Source: Pseudorasbora parva
Taxonomy: Eukaryota > Chordata > Actinopteri > Cypriniformes > Gobionidae
DNA: 64,000 nt
Assembly (NCBI RefSeq): GCF_024679245.1
Contig: NC_090176.1
Span: 17,012,293 to 17,076,292, forward strand
Direction of reading: 5' to 3'
How positions within the stretch are numbered: position 1 is the first letter of the stretch; each line of letters starts with the position of its first letter. Shown in pieces: positions 1 to 9,978 of this stretch. Position numbers and translations under genes: made by a program. Under the pieces are notes generated by a model. The model had not been told where the DNA came from. It saw nothing but the letters and a program-made list of their open reading frames with translations, and did no database searches.

Positions 1-243
1 TAGGTATTCTACCTGAGAAGAATATGAAACAGATGTCAGAAAATCCCTTATAGCCTCACGCTGTATTTGAAACTACTCTTTACTCATATCAGTGTTGTTG
101 TGTTAATATTCATTGTCTATTATACACTACGGTATACGATAATATTTCAGTTTCAGTGTATGCAATATTAAGAATATTTTCACTGCTTCAAAAGTCATAA
201 GAAAGCCCTTTCCCTCCAGAAACTGAAGTCATATGCTTTATAG

Positions 244-330
244 CAGTGGTATTCAAAGTGGGGACAGGGACCCCTGGGTGCCGCGAGGGGATGCTAGGGG
301 GGCCATGGCAAGCTGGCATAAAAAGTATAG
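244..330. mobile_element. Possible hAT-type terminal fragment
   Basis: The stretch beginning CAGTGGTATTCAAAGTGGGG resembles the terminal inverted repeat of hAT elements of the type that start CAGTGGTTCTCAA. No matching right end or 8-bp duplication is visible, so it may be a truncated copy. Nothing else is recognised between 1 and 600. Confidence 0.35.
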
Positions 331-635
331 CAAAACAAAATAATTGAATACATTAAATTATTAAAGTAAACCAAATTAAACCAAAAATAAGCTAAACAAT
401 ATTCCCATAATGTTTCCATAATGCCCTAAGTTTAGGCTAAAAGGACCCATGTCTATTTGAAAGTTGAACTGTTTTGCCATATGAGGTCAACACAATACAG
501 GACTGAAGCCGCTGTGCATTGTTCTAGTGTTTCTGTTTTTTTGTTTTTTTTACTGTATTTGCTTAATGTCATTGTATAAAAAGAGGTTTAAATAAATATA
601 AATCTTACAGACATACATGATTTGTATAATTTTTA

Positions 636-829
636 TTTCTGTGGTAAGATGACTTGAAGTGACTCGAAACTAAAATGGTAGGACTTGGACTCGACTTGAG
701 ACTTGTTGGCTTTGACTTCTGACTCGACTCGAGACTTGACTCATCTTTGACTCGACTTGACTCGGGACTCGAGGGCAAAGACTTGAGACTTACTTGTGAC
801 TTGCATAACAATGACTTTGTCCCACCTCT
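636..829 (-). mobile_element. hAT-like terminal region of GACTTGAGACTTG repeats
   Basis: An imperfect tandem array of GACTCGACTTGAGACTTG-like units ends in CCCACCTCTG at 820-829. Read on the minus strand this is CAGAGGTGGGACAAAGTC, which I recognise as a terminus shared by fish hAT-like repeats. Only one end is seen. The open frame through it (605-835) is serine-rich because of the repeat, not a gene. Confidence 0.5.
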
Positions 830-1270
830 GGGCATGAGTCATCATGAGGTCATCTGCGCTGTTAAGACCTGATCACATCTCATACAGGCACGCAATTTTA
901 CACTTTAGAAATAACCGACTGTGTTTATATATGTTGTGTTTGACAGTATTAGCACAGTAAGACTACTTAGCCCAGTGTTTGACAGCCACGCTCGCGCTCA
1001 GCGCATGTAAAACGCGAATGAAATGTTTAACCAGCAAGGCTTTAAAACGCGGCTAAACACCCCCTAACTTTAGTGCATATGACTGTATATTTACTCATAT
1101 CAGCGTGCAGACTCACAGGCACACTGACGGAGCTGAAATAAACTGAGATATTATTTCAACGAGATCAACGAAGAGAAAAATAAATAATTAATTAAATGCA
1201 AAACCGAAAGAAACGCAATTCCAAAGCTCGTATTGAACCGTGAATACTGTACCGAACAGTTCAATATTAT

Positions 1271-1273
<3 letters not shown>
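830..1273. other. No gene recognised
   Basis: AT-rich unique-looking sequence with no convincing open frame, RNA gene or repeat end. It is the left flank of the microsatellite that holds the LINE. Confidence 0.5.

Positions 1274-1338
<65 letters not shown>
1274..1338. repeat. (GA)n microsatellite at the LINE 3' end
   Basis: A pure GA dinucleotide run of about 65 bp. On the LINE's coding (minus) strand it is (TC)n and directly follows the LINE 3' end. Together with the (AG)n at 6843-6883 it brackets the element, so the two tracts are probably one microsatellite split by the insertion. Confidence 0.95.
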
Positions 1339-1342
<4 letters not shown>

Positions 1343-1350
1343 TTTTGACT

Positions 1351-1395
1351 TTTAGGTCTTCTTTAATGATTCAATAAAAACATAAAAGACCTAAA
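1351..1395 (-). other. 3' UTR hairpin of the LINE
   Basis: TTTAGGTCTT at 1351-1360 is the exact reverse complement of AAGACCTAAA at 1386-1395. This makes a 10-bp stem with a 25-nt loop about 10-55 nt from the LINE 3' end. Many LINE reverse transcriptases recognise a 3' stem-loop of their own RNA; that role here is inferred from position only. Confidence 0.6.
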
Positions 1396-1518
1396 TATAA
1401 GCCTTTTTTTTTTTTTTTTTAAAGAAACATCCAACCGTACATATATTAATATTTTTCCACAAACCAAAACATCAAAACCAAAAAAAACAAAAAACATTGC
1501 ATTTACACTCTTGAACAC

Positions 1519-2517
1519 TCATAAATTACATACAAAACCTCCCTGATCATCAGCTTCACATATAAAACCATCAACTCCCCACACATGAAAAAAAGAGTTA
1601 ACATCATTAATGAGACTAAAATAAGCATATTCCATCGTTAGTCTCTTCTTTATAAAACCTCTCATCATCAAAACAGCATTCAAACTTTCCCTCCCTTCTA
1701 ATTTATTCCTTCTCGTACACCAAATTGCTAACTTTGCTGCACCATACAGGAAATTTAATAAAACCACTTTGGATTTAAGTTTTGTTGAATATTTAGGACC
1801 AAATATAAACGATTCTTGATTAAATTGTCCTATAAACTGCAAACTCCAGCTTTCCATTAAACCCAAAATGTTATCCAAACGTGGACATTCAATAAAAAGA
1901 TGTAAAACCGTTTCAGACACTCCACAAAAAGGACAACCCTCATCATCTGAGACATTAAGGCGTGCTTTGTGTCTGTTTGTAGCTAAAATCCCATGTACAA
2001 TTCGCCACTGAAGGTCACCCACCCTCTTCTCAATGGGTGTCTTGTACAGGGACCGCCAGCTACCTTTCGGGGAAGAGCCTGATTCAAACACATTTGTCCA
2101 TTTAATGTCTCTTACATCCTTAAGATGTTGATAATTGATGGTTTTTACACAAGCTCTGTAAAGTGTTTGTCTGCTCAAAATACTAAAAACATTCAGTTCT
2201 GGTGTATCCATAGAAAGCAATTTTCGGTTGTCTTCCTGCCAGTCTTCCTTTTTCATGGAAACATGCAATTCAGGAAACTGAGCATTATCTCCAGCATCAC
2301 AATTATCCATAGGAGAACTTTTCATGAAATCCATTATTGAACCAGGGAGGGTCTCCTCAAGATCATTTAACATCCTCCTGATACAACGTTCAGACCTGAA
2401 GCCCACCTTACACTTCAGTTCCTCTACAGGTATCCAGTTCAATCCCCTGCGTAGATGGCATAGTTTGGATATCCCTGCTTTCAGCATTGCCGACCTAACA
2501 GTGGCAGAACGCAACAT
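1519..2517 (-). pseudogene. LINE ORF2, C-terminal segment
   Basis: This is the last third of ORF2, after an in-frame TAA at 2596-2598. The frame is identical to the two upstream segments, so 2518-2595 also reads open and the true join has no frameshift. It holds a C-x2-C-x7-H-x4-C motif (CPFCGVSETVLHLFIEC), typical of the C-terminal region of L1/Tx1 ORF2 proteins and probably used in RNA or DNA binding. The segment starting at 2517 is only the next Met after the stop, not a natural start. Confidence 0.85.
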
Positions 2518-2595
2518 CTCAACAGAGATAAGTGGATTGAAAAACAGAGGCTCTTCATATACCCACTGATTGGATCTCTCCCATTCTCTTGAAAA

Positions 2596-4302
2596 TTATA
2601 AAATATGCCAAGCTTGAAACACACCTTGGTAAAAACCAGTCAATCCTTCAAAAGCTATTTCTTCCAAGGACATGACAAACAATTGCTTATCCAAGCCCAT
2701 TCTTCTGCTTTTCCGCAGCAGAGCACATGCTACGTCCATCCACTGTTGATGCTCATAGTATAAAAGACGTTGTGCCACTTGCAAACGGAAAACAGCAATT
2801 CTTGAAGAAATGTCAATTAATCCTTGCCCTCCTTCGTGAATTGGAAGATAGAGGACAGCAGCTTTTAGCCAGTGTTGTCCTGACCAGAAAAACTTAACAA
2901 GAGTCCTTTGGATATCTTCGATAATGTTTCTTGGTGGATCCAAAACCATCAACTTATGCCAAAGAGTGGAAGCTATAAGGTTGTTGGCTATCAGGACTCT
3001 TCCCCTATAGGATAACTGGGGTAGCAGCCATTTCCATTTAGACAACTTCGCATGCACTCCCTCTACAATATTCTCCCAATTCTTCATCCTATATTCATCT
3101 TTTCCAAGATAAACTCCTAAGAATTTAATACCTGACTTACCCCACTTAACATTCTCTGGAAGCTCAGGTAAAGAGCTTCTTTCAGAACCATACCATAGAG
3201 CCTCTGTTTTTTGCCAATTAAGTTTGGCTGATGATGCCCCTTCATAAATCTTTAGAGCCTCCTTTAAAACTTCAACATCATGTGCATTTATCACCATAAC
3301 AGTTATATCGTCTGCATATGCTGAAAGTTTAATAGCTTCAGCTCCTGGCTTTTCACTTACTAAAATACCTGTTAATTTACTTCTTAATAGACAAAGTAGA
3401 GGCTCTATTGCCAAGGCATATAACTGGCCAGACATAGGGCATCCTTGTCTTATCCCTCTTTCCATTTGGATTGGTACACTTAAACCTCCTCCTATTTTAA
3501 CCATGCTTACAGCATCTGTATACAATATTCTGATCCATGATAAGAAATTCTCTCCAAACCCGTAACGCTCAAGAACCTTAAAAAGATAATGATGATCTAC
3601 TCGATCAAAAGCTTTCTCCTGATCGAGAGAAAGCAGACCAAAATCAACATTATATATTCCAGCATAATCCATGATATCTCTCATTAAAAACAAGTTATCA
3701 TAAATAGACCTTTTGGGTATACAATACGTTTGGTCTTTCTGTATTAACACATCAAGAACACCTTTAAGTCTGTTTGCCAAACACTTTGATAAAATTTTAT
3801 AATCGGAACATAAAACAGCAACTGGTCTCCAATTTTTTAGCAGACAAAGATCTCCCTTCTTTGGAATCAAAGAGAGCACTGCTCGTTGACAACTTTTTGG
3901 TAGAACCTTAGCTTTATAGCTTTCCAATAGAACTTTAAAAAAGTCTTTTCCGATTATTCCCCAAAAGGTTTTATAAAATTCCGCCGGTAGTCCATGGATT
4001 CCTGGTACACGACCAGATGAAAGTTGATTCACCGCTATTGTCACTTCCTCAAACGTCAGATCAGAGTCTAAGTTCTTTGCATTTCCTTCATCCAGCACAG
4101 GCAAATTGTTAAAAAGTTCATCTGTGACAGAGTTTCCTGTGCACTCTTTTGTATACAATTCCACATAGAAATCAACAGCCAGTCTCTTCATTTCCAAAGG
4201 ATCTGAAGTAACATTCCCATCAGGTGTACGTAATGCATGCATATAATCAGTATGAATACACTTCTTGTTCAAATTAAAAAAAAACTTTGTGGGAGCATCC
4301 AT
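2596..4302 (-). pseudogene. LINE ORF2, reverse transcriptase segment
   Basis: This segment carries the reverse transcriptase palm and fingers. Visible motifs are RVPGIHGLPAEFYK, the GDLCLLKNWRPVAVL block, LLSLDQEKAFDRVDH (motif A aspartate), GIRQGCPMSGQLYAL (motif B) and LSAYADDITVM (motif C with YADD). All catalytic aspartates are present. It is cut off upstream by TGA at 4339-4341 and TAG at 4411-4413, and downstream by TAA at 2596-2598, all in the same frame. Translation from Met 4302 would not give an active full-length protein. Confidence 0.9.
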
Positions 4303-4410
4303 ATCGTGTAAAGAAACAAAATGAGATTTAACAAGAGCTCATTTCACCTTTTCACATAACATATTACTTAGCTCTTGTCTCTTACGACTAAGATCATCTT
4401 GTAAATTTAC

Positions 4411-5481
4411 CTAATTTTGATCAATTAACATACTTTGAATTTTTAAAATCTCATTCTCTAATTTTTCCATTTCATATTTAATTTTACAGGAAGTGTGTGC
4501 CATAAATTGTTGACAGAAAAGTTTAATCTGGATTTTCCCTATTTCCCACCACTGAAGAAGATTATCATACTCATTTCTTTCCTCAACCCAATAATTCCAA
4601 AACAATTTAAAACTCTCATAAAAATTTACATCTTGAATTAATTTAATATCCAAACGCCAATAAAAGAATTGTGGTTTAGTTTCTGATAAAATAACATTCA
4701 TAGTAATGAGCTGATGATCAGAGATAACACAAGGTGTGATATACGCACCTATAACTCTATTACACTGTTTTTTTTGTAAATAAAATCTATCCAGACGTGC
4801 CGCACTTATTCTACCTGCTGCCATTTTAATCCAGCTATATTGTCTCACATTTTTATTCTTCTCTCTCCACACATCTACTAAACCTAACTGAGAGATTATT
4901 GCCTTTAACACATTAGCAGATGAGGGGTGTGGTTCTTCTCCGTTCCTATCAAGAACGAAATCAAGAGTGCAATTAAAATCTCCACCAATAATTAAAAAAT
5001 CTTCTTGTGAAGTAGAGACAAGAGCATTTTTTAGCATCTCAAAAAACTTGATTCTGTCTCTACCAATAGTTGGTGCATAAATATTAATAAAAACAAAGCT
5101 AATATCCTTTATTTTAGCTTTAATCAAAAGAAGCCTTCCTCTTTCCAATTCATTAATAGATAATATATTTACATTTAAATCAGGAGAGAACAATATTGCC
5201 ACCCCTGCACTTAAGTTTGTCCCATGACTAAGAACAAACTGACCATCAGACCACAAACCCCAGTCTACTTCATTATTTGTGTCACTGTGCGTTTCTTGTA
5301 GAAACATCACATTAATCTCTTTAAATTTTATGCTCTCTTTTAATAATGGCCATTTATTACTACCCCTAATCCCATTTATATTTAGGGATCCCACTCTTAG
5401 GACATCCATAATAAAAAGGGGTAGGAAAAGAGAAAAAAACAATAGTGTGAGAGAAGAAACAAGAAAAGGACAGATACCCAT
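4411..5481 (-). pseudogene. LINE ORF2, AP-like endonuclease segment
   Basis: The first part of ORF2 carries an APE-type endonuclease: SLNINGIRG, LQETHSD (catalytic Glu), IGGDFNC (Asp/Asn) and ISDHQLI (Asp/His). In site-specific Tx1 elements this domain chooses the target. The first Met is at 5481, only 7 nt after the ORF1 stop. MDVLRVGSLNING beginning at 5409 fits the usual ORF2 start better, because residues 1-24 before it are a hydrophobic run. The segment ends at TAG 4411-4413. The next 108 nt to 4302 stay in frame and contain one more stop (TGA 4339-4341). Confidence 0.88.
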
Positions 5482-5488
5482 CGTGCAC

Positions 5489-6643
5489 TTATTTTAGTTT
5501 TCCTTTCCCAGCCCGGCGTTTCACCCTGACCGTCTTTCCTCCTTGCCTAATTGCGGTTATATATTTCTTTAATCGAAACATTTTCTGCTGGGATAAATCG
5601 TCTAAACTACATTCATGTCTTACTTTCATCACGGATAACACAAATTTATCTAAGTTAGGAAAAAACTTATGGATTTCAACACTTTTACCCTTCGTCTCAT
5701 CCAAAAAAGCGTTAATCTCCTCAACTGTATACAAATCACTTCCACAACTCGACACATCAACGTCAACACATGAATCATCATCATCTCTACAACTCTCTAC
5801 AGTTGCTTCAGACAAATCATCCGTTTCTTCAGTTTGCTCATCATACGTCTCATTTTCCTGTGTTAGACCGCCACAAACATCACTCTTACCAACATCACTA
5901 CAACTTGGAACCTCGTCGTCATTCACAGTTATTCCAGAAACATTTTGCCTTACCTCATCAGTGTTAGTATCTGCCATTACAGGTTGTTTCGGTGTACTAT
6001 CCGTCTCAATCGGCGGCTCATCAGGTGTTTCAGACGGGCCTTGCTCTCCAGTAGGCCTGTCACGCGCTTTGTGCGGGCAAGTGAACCGTTTGTGTCCAAT
6101 GTCTCCGCATTCAAAACAACGCAAAGACTCTGTACTAGCGTACACCATGTATGAGCTCTCTCCATGAGACACTCGGAAAGACACATCGAGCGTTTTAGTG
6201 GGAGAGCTCAAAAACATGTAAACATGTCTCCTGAAAGACAGCACATGTTTTAATGCAGCGTTTTTACATCCTAATGGAATCTCTTTTATAGCGCCGGCAA
6301 ATTTGCCAAATCTAGTTAACTCCTTCATTATAGTTTCATTACCGACGAACGGGGGCACGTTAGAGATTACGATTTTCGTTGCCGGTGCAGACAACGGCGT
6401 AACAGGCACGAAAGTTTCGTTAATCCATATTCCACTTTCAATCAAGTTTTTAACTTGATTTTCATTTTTTAAAAAGACTACAACTGCCTTATTCATTCTT
6501 GAAGCAGAACTAATGTTTTCATGACCGACCTTGGCTCCTACAGCAAGGAGAACATCCTCGATAGAGGTGTTCGCCTCCGGTGCACACCTGAACCCATTCC
6601 GGAGGGTGAGAGGCGACGCTCCCCCCGCGGGGGTGGACTTCAT
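5489..6643 (-). CDS. LINE ORF1 protein with CCHC zinc knuckle
   Basis: An open frame of 384 codons. The N-terminal half (about residues 55-175, RMNKAVVVFLKNENQV to VSFRVSHGESS) looks like the RRM-like nucleic-acid-binding region of Tx1/L1 ORF1 proteins. A single knuckle CFECGDIGHKRFTC (C-x2-C-x4-H-x4-C) follows, then an acidic, low-complexity stretch and a basic C-terminus. ORF1 proteins coat LINE RNA in the ribonucleoprotein. The frame is uninterrupted, unlike ORF2, and its stop lies 7 nt before the first ORF2 Met in another frame. Confidence 0.85.
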   Translation of the reverse strand: MKSTPAGGASPLTLRNGFRCAPEANTSIEDVLLAVGAKVGHENISSASRMNKAVVVFLKNENQVKNLIESGIWINETFVPVTPLSAPATKIVISNVPPFVGNETIMKELTRFGKFAGAIKEIPLGCKNAALKHVLSFRRHVYMFLSSPTKTLDVSFRVSHGESSYMVYASTESLRCFECGDIGHKRFTCPHKARDRPTGEQGPSETPDEPPIETDSTPKQPVMADTNTDEVRQNVSGITVNDDEVPSCSDVGKSDVCGGLTQENETYDEQTEETDDLSEATVESCRDDDDSCVDVDVSSCGSDLYTVEEINAFLDETKGKSVEIHKFFPNLDKFVLSVMKVRHECSLDDLSQQKMFRLKKYITAIRQGGKTVRVKRRAGKGKLK

Positions 6644-6842
6644 GATGCCTCACACACACACCACGCGATATAAAACTAACCAACCTAAAACCGTGTTCAA
6701 AAAGTGAAAAAGAAAAGAAAATAAATTCATAAAAGAAAAAACAAAAAAGGAAAAAAATAATCAGCTTGAAATAAGCAGAAAAAATAGCAAACGCTCCCCC
6801 ACACGTGTCTCTCACACACGCACTCACTCCCAGCATTCACTC

Positions 6843-6877
<35 letters not shown>

Positions 6878-6883
6878 GAGAGA
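6843..6883. repeat. (AG)n microsatellite at the LINE 5' end
   Basis: AG dinucleotides with a single interrupting C near 6865. It continues the same strand phase (purine strand on +) as the tract at 1274-1338, which supports both being halves of one target microsatellite. Confidence 0.95.
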
Positions 6884-7045
6884 ATTGACTGATTTATTGA
6901 TTGAGTCATTGATTGAGTCATTGATTGAGTCATTGATTGGTTGGTTGGTTGGTTGGTTGGTTGGTTGGTTGGTTGGTTGGTTGACTGACTGACTGACTGA
7001 CTGACTGACTGACTGACTGACTGACTGATGGATTGAATGAGTCAT
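6884..7045. repeat. Mosaic simple repeat: GATTGAGTCATT, TTGG and CTGA blocks
   Basis: Three successive tandem blocks: GATTGAGTCATT-type 12-mers (about three copies), TTGG tetramers (about eleven), and CTGA tetramers (about sixteen), followed by degenerate GATTGAATGAGTCATTGATT. The blocks differ by single substitutions of a TTGA/CTGA core and look like one array that diverged and re-expanded. A minus-strand open frame here (6824-7096) only reflects the repeat. Confidence 0.9.
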
Positions 7046-8285
7046 TGATTGGTTGATACTTTTTTTACATGGGCATTTTATCCAAAATCCACTCAAATTA
7101 TGTGGTGGGCATGAGTCATCACAAGGTCATTTGAATGTGCTTGACACTCAGTAAATAATGACAGCTCTCGTTGGGCTCAGTGAGACGTTGTCATAATGTT
7201 ATGGGTCTGACACATCCTCATCTTGCATTCAGAGTGGAATTCTCTCATTTACCTAGCATCTGTGTTTCCAGCGTTTTTCCAGCTCAGATAATGATTAGCT
7301 TCACTTTTTGTCTTAGTTGACAAGCAGTAATCAGCCAAGACAAAAGCTTAAAGATTAGAAAGCAAGGGATTTAAAATAATGCAAAACGAAAAGAAAAAAA
7401 ATTAAATAAATAGACAATTTCAATGTTCTTGCACAGTAAAAATGGTAACCAGATGGCATTTCCATCACCATTTATGAATAGTATTGTCTGATCAGAGGCT
7501 TTGATGCAGCCTTTGCAGATAAAAGTGCAATAGCTAATGATAGGGCCACTGCTGGTCCTTTAATATGAGCCTGGAGGTTGAGATCAAACAGTCCATGATC
7601 AAAGTGGCTTACCGCTTTCTTACTGGACAGAGATTCAAGATTAACTATAGCTGGCTCATGGCAGTTCACCTTAAGCTTTTGGATTCTGGGCCAGTTTATT
7701 GATACACCATACACCATACAGAGTGCTATCAAAGGATAATGTGAAGTGTCCTTGTACAAGGGCCGTAATTGTCCGCGTAAGAGTCGATGTCATTTTGACT
7801 TTTAAAGCTTTGTTGGAACTCGCTCCTCATCCCCATTCAAAGCAGATACACTGGGGTTTATTTAATATGAGTGTCTAGAAAGTCACTTTTGGTTAGTTTC
7901 TGCATAGGGCGTAACAAAAGGAAATGGCAGACACATTATGGTAATAGATCCACAAGAGCCCAAGCGGTAGCTCCATTTAAAAGTCATGTGCGAAAGGCTG
8001 CAACGTCAGTTTCCCCGACGTGGTTTCAAAAGATCTCTACAGAAGCTCTCGCAACAAGTGCAATTGATGTATTGTGCAATATTGAACACCCTTTGAAGAA
8101 AAAGAACTTGGTGTGAACAGAATAAATAAAGGGGGAAATTTGAGGACTTCTCTGCTGCCTCAAGGATCTTTTATTCACAAATTCAGAGAAAATTTGGTGG
8201 ATTTGTGTTTAAAAAAAAGTGTAAAATTAAATTATTTTCAAAGGGAGAAAATGTGTGTTTTTCAGAAAAACACTGGTCAGGCATC
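7046..8285. other. No gene recognised
   Basis: Mixed AT-rich sequence. Short open frames (7472-7759, 7871-8116, 8113-8319) show no recognisable domain, no codon signature and no neighbour support. I see no RNA gene or complete repeat end. Confidence 0.45.
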
Positions 8286-8289
8286 AAGC

Positions 8290-8475
8290 TTAAAGGTCCC
8301 ATATGGCATGCCATTTTAATTTTATGAGGTTTTTTAACATTAATATGAGTTCCCCTAGCCTGACTATTGTCCTCAAGAAGCTAGAAATGTTGATCAGTGT
8401 AAACCAAGTTCTGGCTGTCTTTCTCTGGCTTTGAGAAAATGAGAGCTCAGACGAGCTGAGAGGAAAAACAGCTAT
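8290..8475 (+). mobile_element. TTAA-type repeat fragment (TAAAGGTCCCATATGGC...)
   Basis: It begins AGCTTAAAGGTCCCATATGGC and contains TTATGAGGTTTTTTAACATT and AATATGAGTTCCCCTAGCCT, which I recognise as a cyprinid interspersed repeat with TTAAAGG ends. Only the left part is present; the sequence diverges after about 8475. Confidence 0.5.
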
Positions 8476-8655
8476 AACTTGCATTGACTTAAGTCATTAT
8501 TTGGGGGTTATCATGCTTTTCAGTTTAGGATACTGTTCCAAATAATTAGTAGACCTATTTGGTAACAGAACTTGTTACTAGTATGATCTTCATTTTACAG
8601 TACTGTTCCAAGTAATTAGTAATTCCTTCTGACGGATTTGGTAATACTTGAGTCA

Positions 8656-9076
8656 TTAAAGGGATAGTTCACCCAAAGATGAAAATGTGATGTTATCTGC
8701 TTACCCCAAGTGCATCCAACATGTAGGTGTCTTTGTTTCTTCAGTAGAACACAAATGAAGATTTTTAACTCTGACCATTGCTGTGTGCCAGTCATATAAT
8801 GTATGTGTATGGGTAACAATTCTATGAGAGTAAAAAAAAAAACATGCTTAGACAACATGCACAAAGAGCCCTGTGGCTCATGACAATGCATTGATATCTT
8901 AAGACACAAAACGAAAGCCGTATTTATATCATTGTGTATACCGGAAGTGATGTCTTTACATGTACACGATGCCAGAGCATGTATATTGGCCTAACCAGAA
9001 GTGAGGTGCGTTCCAGGCTGTTGGATATAGTGAAAAATCTTAATTTGTGGTCTACTAAAGAAACAAAGACACCTAA
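8656..9076 (+). mobile_element. MITE of the TTAAAGGGATAGTTCACCC type
   Basis: The left terminus TTAAAGGGATAGTTCACCC is a very common cyprinid repeat start. Internally, AGGTGTCTTTGTTTCTTCAG near 8726 is inverted near 9052-9075, forming long hairpin arms around the core. The expected right terminus (GGTGAACTATCCCTTTAA) is missing, so this copy is truncated on the right. A related copy lies at 42,268-42,628. Confidence 0.6.
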
Positions 9077-9227
9077 TTAATCAGAGTTGTTTGTTAGTTA
9101 ATGCTAGTTAGTAAAGGGAGTATAAATTGAAAACAACTTTCCCTTGAGCTTTTGATATATAAAAGGTCATGGTAATATAAGAATACCCTGTAAGTTTCAG
9201 AGCTGAAAATGTCCTTATTAGTCAAAG

Positions 9228-9948
9228 CATGGGCGTCGGAAGCAAATAAAAAGTGGGTGGGTCAGTAGTGGCTAAGGCAAAATATGATAGGTGGGGCAAT
9301 TGTTTTGCGGGTGGTCTGGGGGTTTTCCCCCAGAAAAAAAAATGATTTCATAGATGTGAATTCCTGCATTATGGTGCGTTTTAGGCCATATCCCTTTCCT
9401 ATACCAAAAAAGACCTCAAACCAGGAAATACCAATAGTCTAATAAAAAGGCTATATTCATTTAACTGCCATAGAAATCAACAGTTTCACAGATAATGATA
9501 ATGAACAAGTTGCATGTTTTTTATGCTCCGTGTCCAGACAGAAAAAAATGCTGTTTACTAAAAAAAATTATTGGGTCAGACAAAATTACAGAAATCACTG
9601 ACTCATTTATCGTGGCTATAGGGGTAATATGCATGGCACTAAGTTTTGACGCGAGCATAGGTTTGAATCCGCCTTTTGCCACACTCGCTCTACTCCCTTT
9701 CCCCATCACATATCAGATCGGAAAGGCATTTATTTTCAATAAAAAAATAGAAAATATTAGAAAAGGGGAAATAAAGCGTTTAACACATGTTTAATAAGAA
9801 GTTTCTTAATAAGTTTCTCGGTTAAGGGGTAGTCAATGTAAGCAGACATGTGCTGAAATAGAGACAATATAAGTGAGTGGGTCCAATATCATTGGTCTTA
9901 AAAAGTGGGTGGGTCTTGTCCCACCCACACACAATGGTTCCGCCCATG
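9228..9948 (+). mobile_element. hAT-type MITE with perfect 8-bp TSD
   Basis: It is flanked by identical AGTCAAAG at 9220-9227 and 9949-9956. The termini CATGGGCGTCGGAAGC and (on the complement) CATGGGCGGAACCATTG form an imperfect inverted repeat. The empty site is seen in family A copy B, where AGTCAAAT continues straight into AAAAGCTTTTATAGACACC. The 8-bp duplication fits the hAT superfamily. There is no transposase frame; the 99-codon frame at 9495-9794 has no hAT motif. Confidence 0.85.
9613..9672 (+). ncRNA. tRNA-derived SINE-like head inside the hAT MITE
   Basis: TGGCTATAGGGG at 9613 fits a pol III A box and GGTTTGAATCC at 9660-9670 fits a B box (consensus GGTTCGANTCC, one mismatch), 48 nt apart. 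The surrounding sequence looks like a decayed tRNA but does not fold cleanly in my reading. It may be a SINE that was captured by, or inserted in, the MITE. It is not a functional tRNA gene. Confidence 0.4.
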
Positions 9949-9978
9949 AGTCAAAGAAAAGCTTTTATAGACACCAGG

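Larger units (their letters stand above)
1341..6842 (-). mobile_element. Tx1/L1-type non-LTR retrotransposon in a (TC)n site (Kibi-like)
   Basis: This is a near full-length LINE of about 5.5 kb read on the minus strand: a 5' leader of about 200 nt (6644-6842), ORF1 with a CCHC knuckle, ORF2 with apurinic-type endonuclease, reverse transcriptase and C-terminal zinc motif, then a 3' UTR of about 180 nt. It has no poly(A) tail. Both ends abut (TC)n on the coding strand. Known Tx1-clade fish elements (I recall Kibi for TC repeats and Koshi for TTC repeats) target microsatellites, so a Kibi-like assignment is the best explanation. Clade placement by phylogeny was not possible here. Confidence 0.85.

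Noticed and set aside
605..835. 76-codon serine-rich minus-strand frame
   Set aside because: It is a translation of GACTTGAGACTTG-type tandem repeats at a hAT-like end.
1274..1338. Possible CRISPR-like or regulatory array in the dinucleotide tracts
   Set aside because: Pure simple repeats in a vertebrate genome; no repeat-spacer structure.
6824..7096. 90-codon minus-strand frame rich in NQPT and SVSQ repeats
   Set aside because: Encoded by simple tetranucleotide repeats; no gene features.
830..7140. Similarity between GGGCATGAGTCATCA at about 830 and about 7,106 as LINE target duplication or segmental duplication
   Set aside because: The match is about 15-28 bp only and lies away from the LINE ends, which are in the GA tracts; too weak to claim.
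9613..9672. Functional tRNA gene
   Set aside because: A and B boxes are present, but no proper cloverleaf, anticodon stem or terminator was found.
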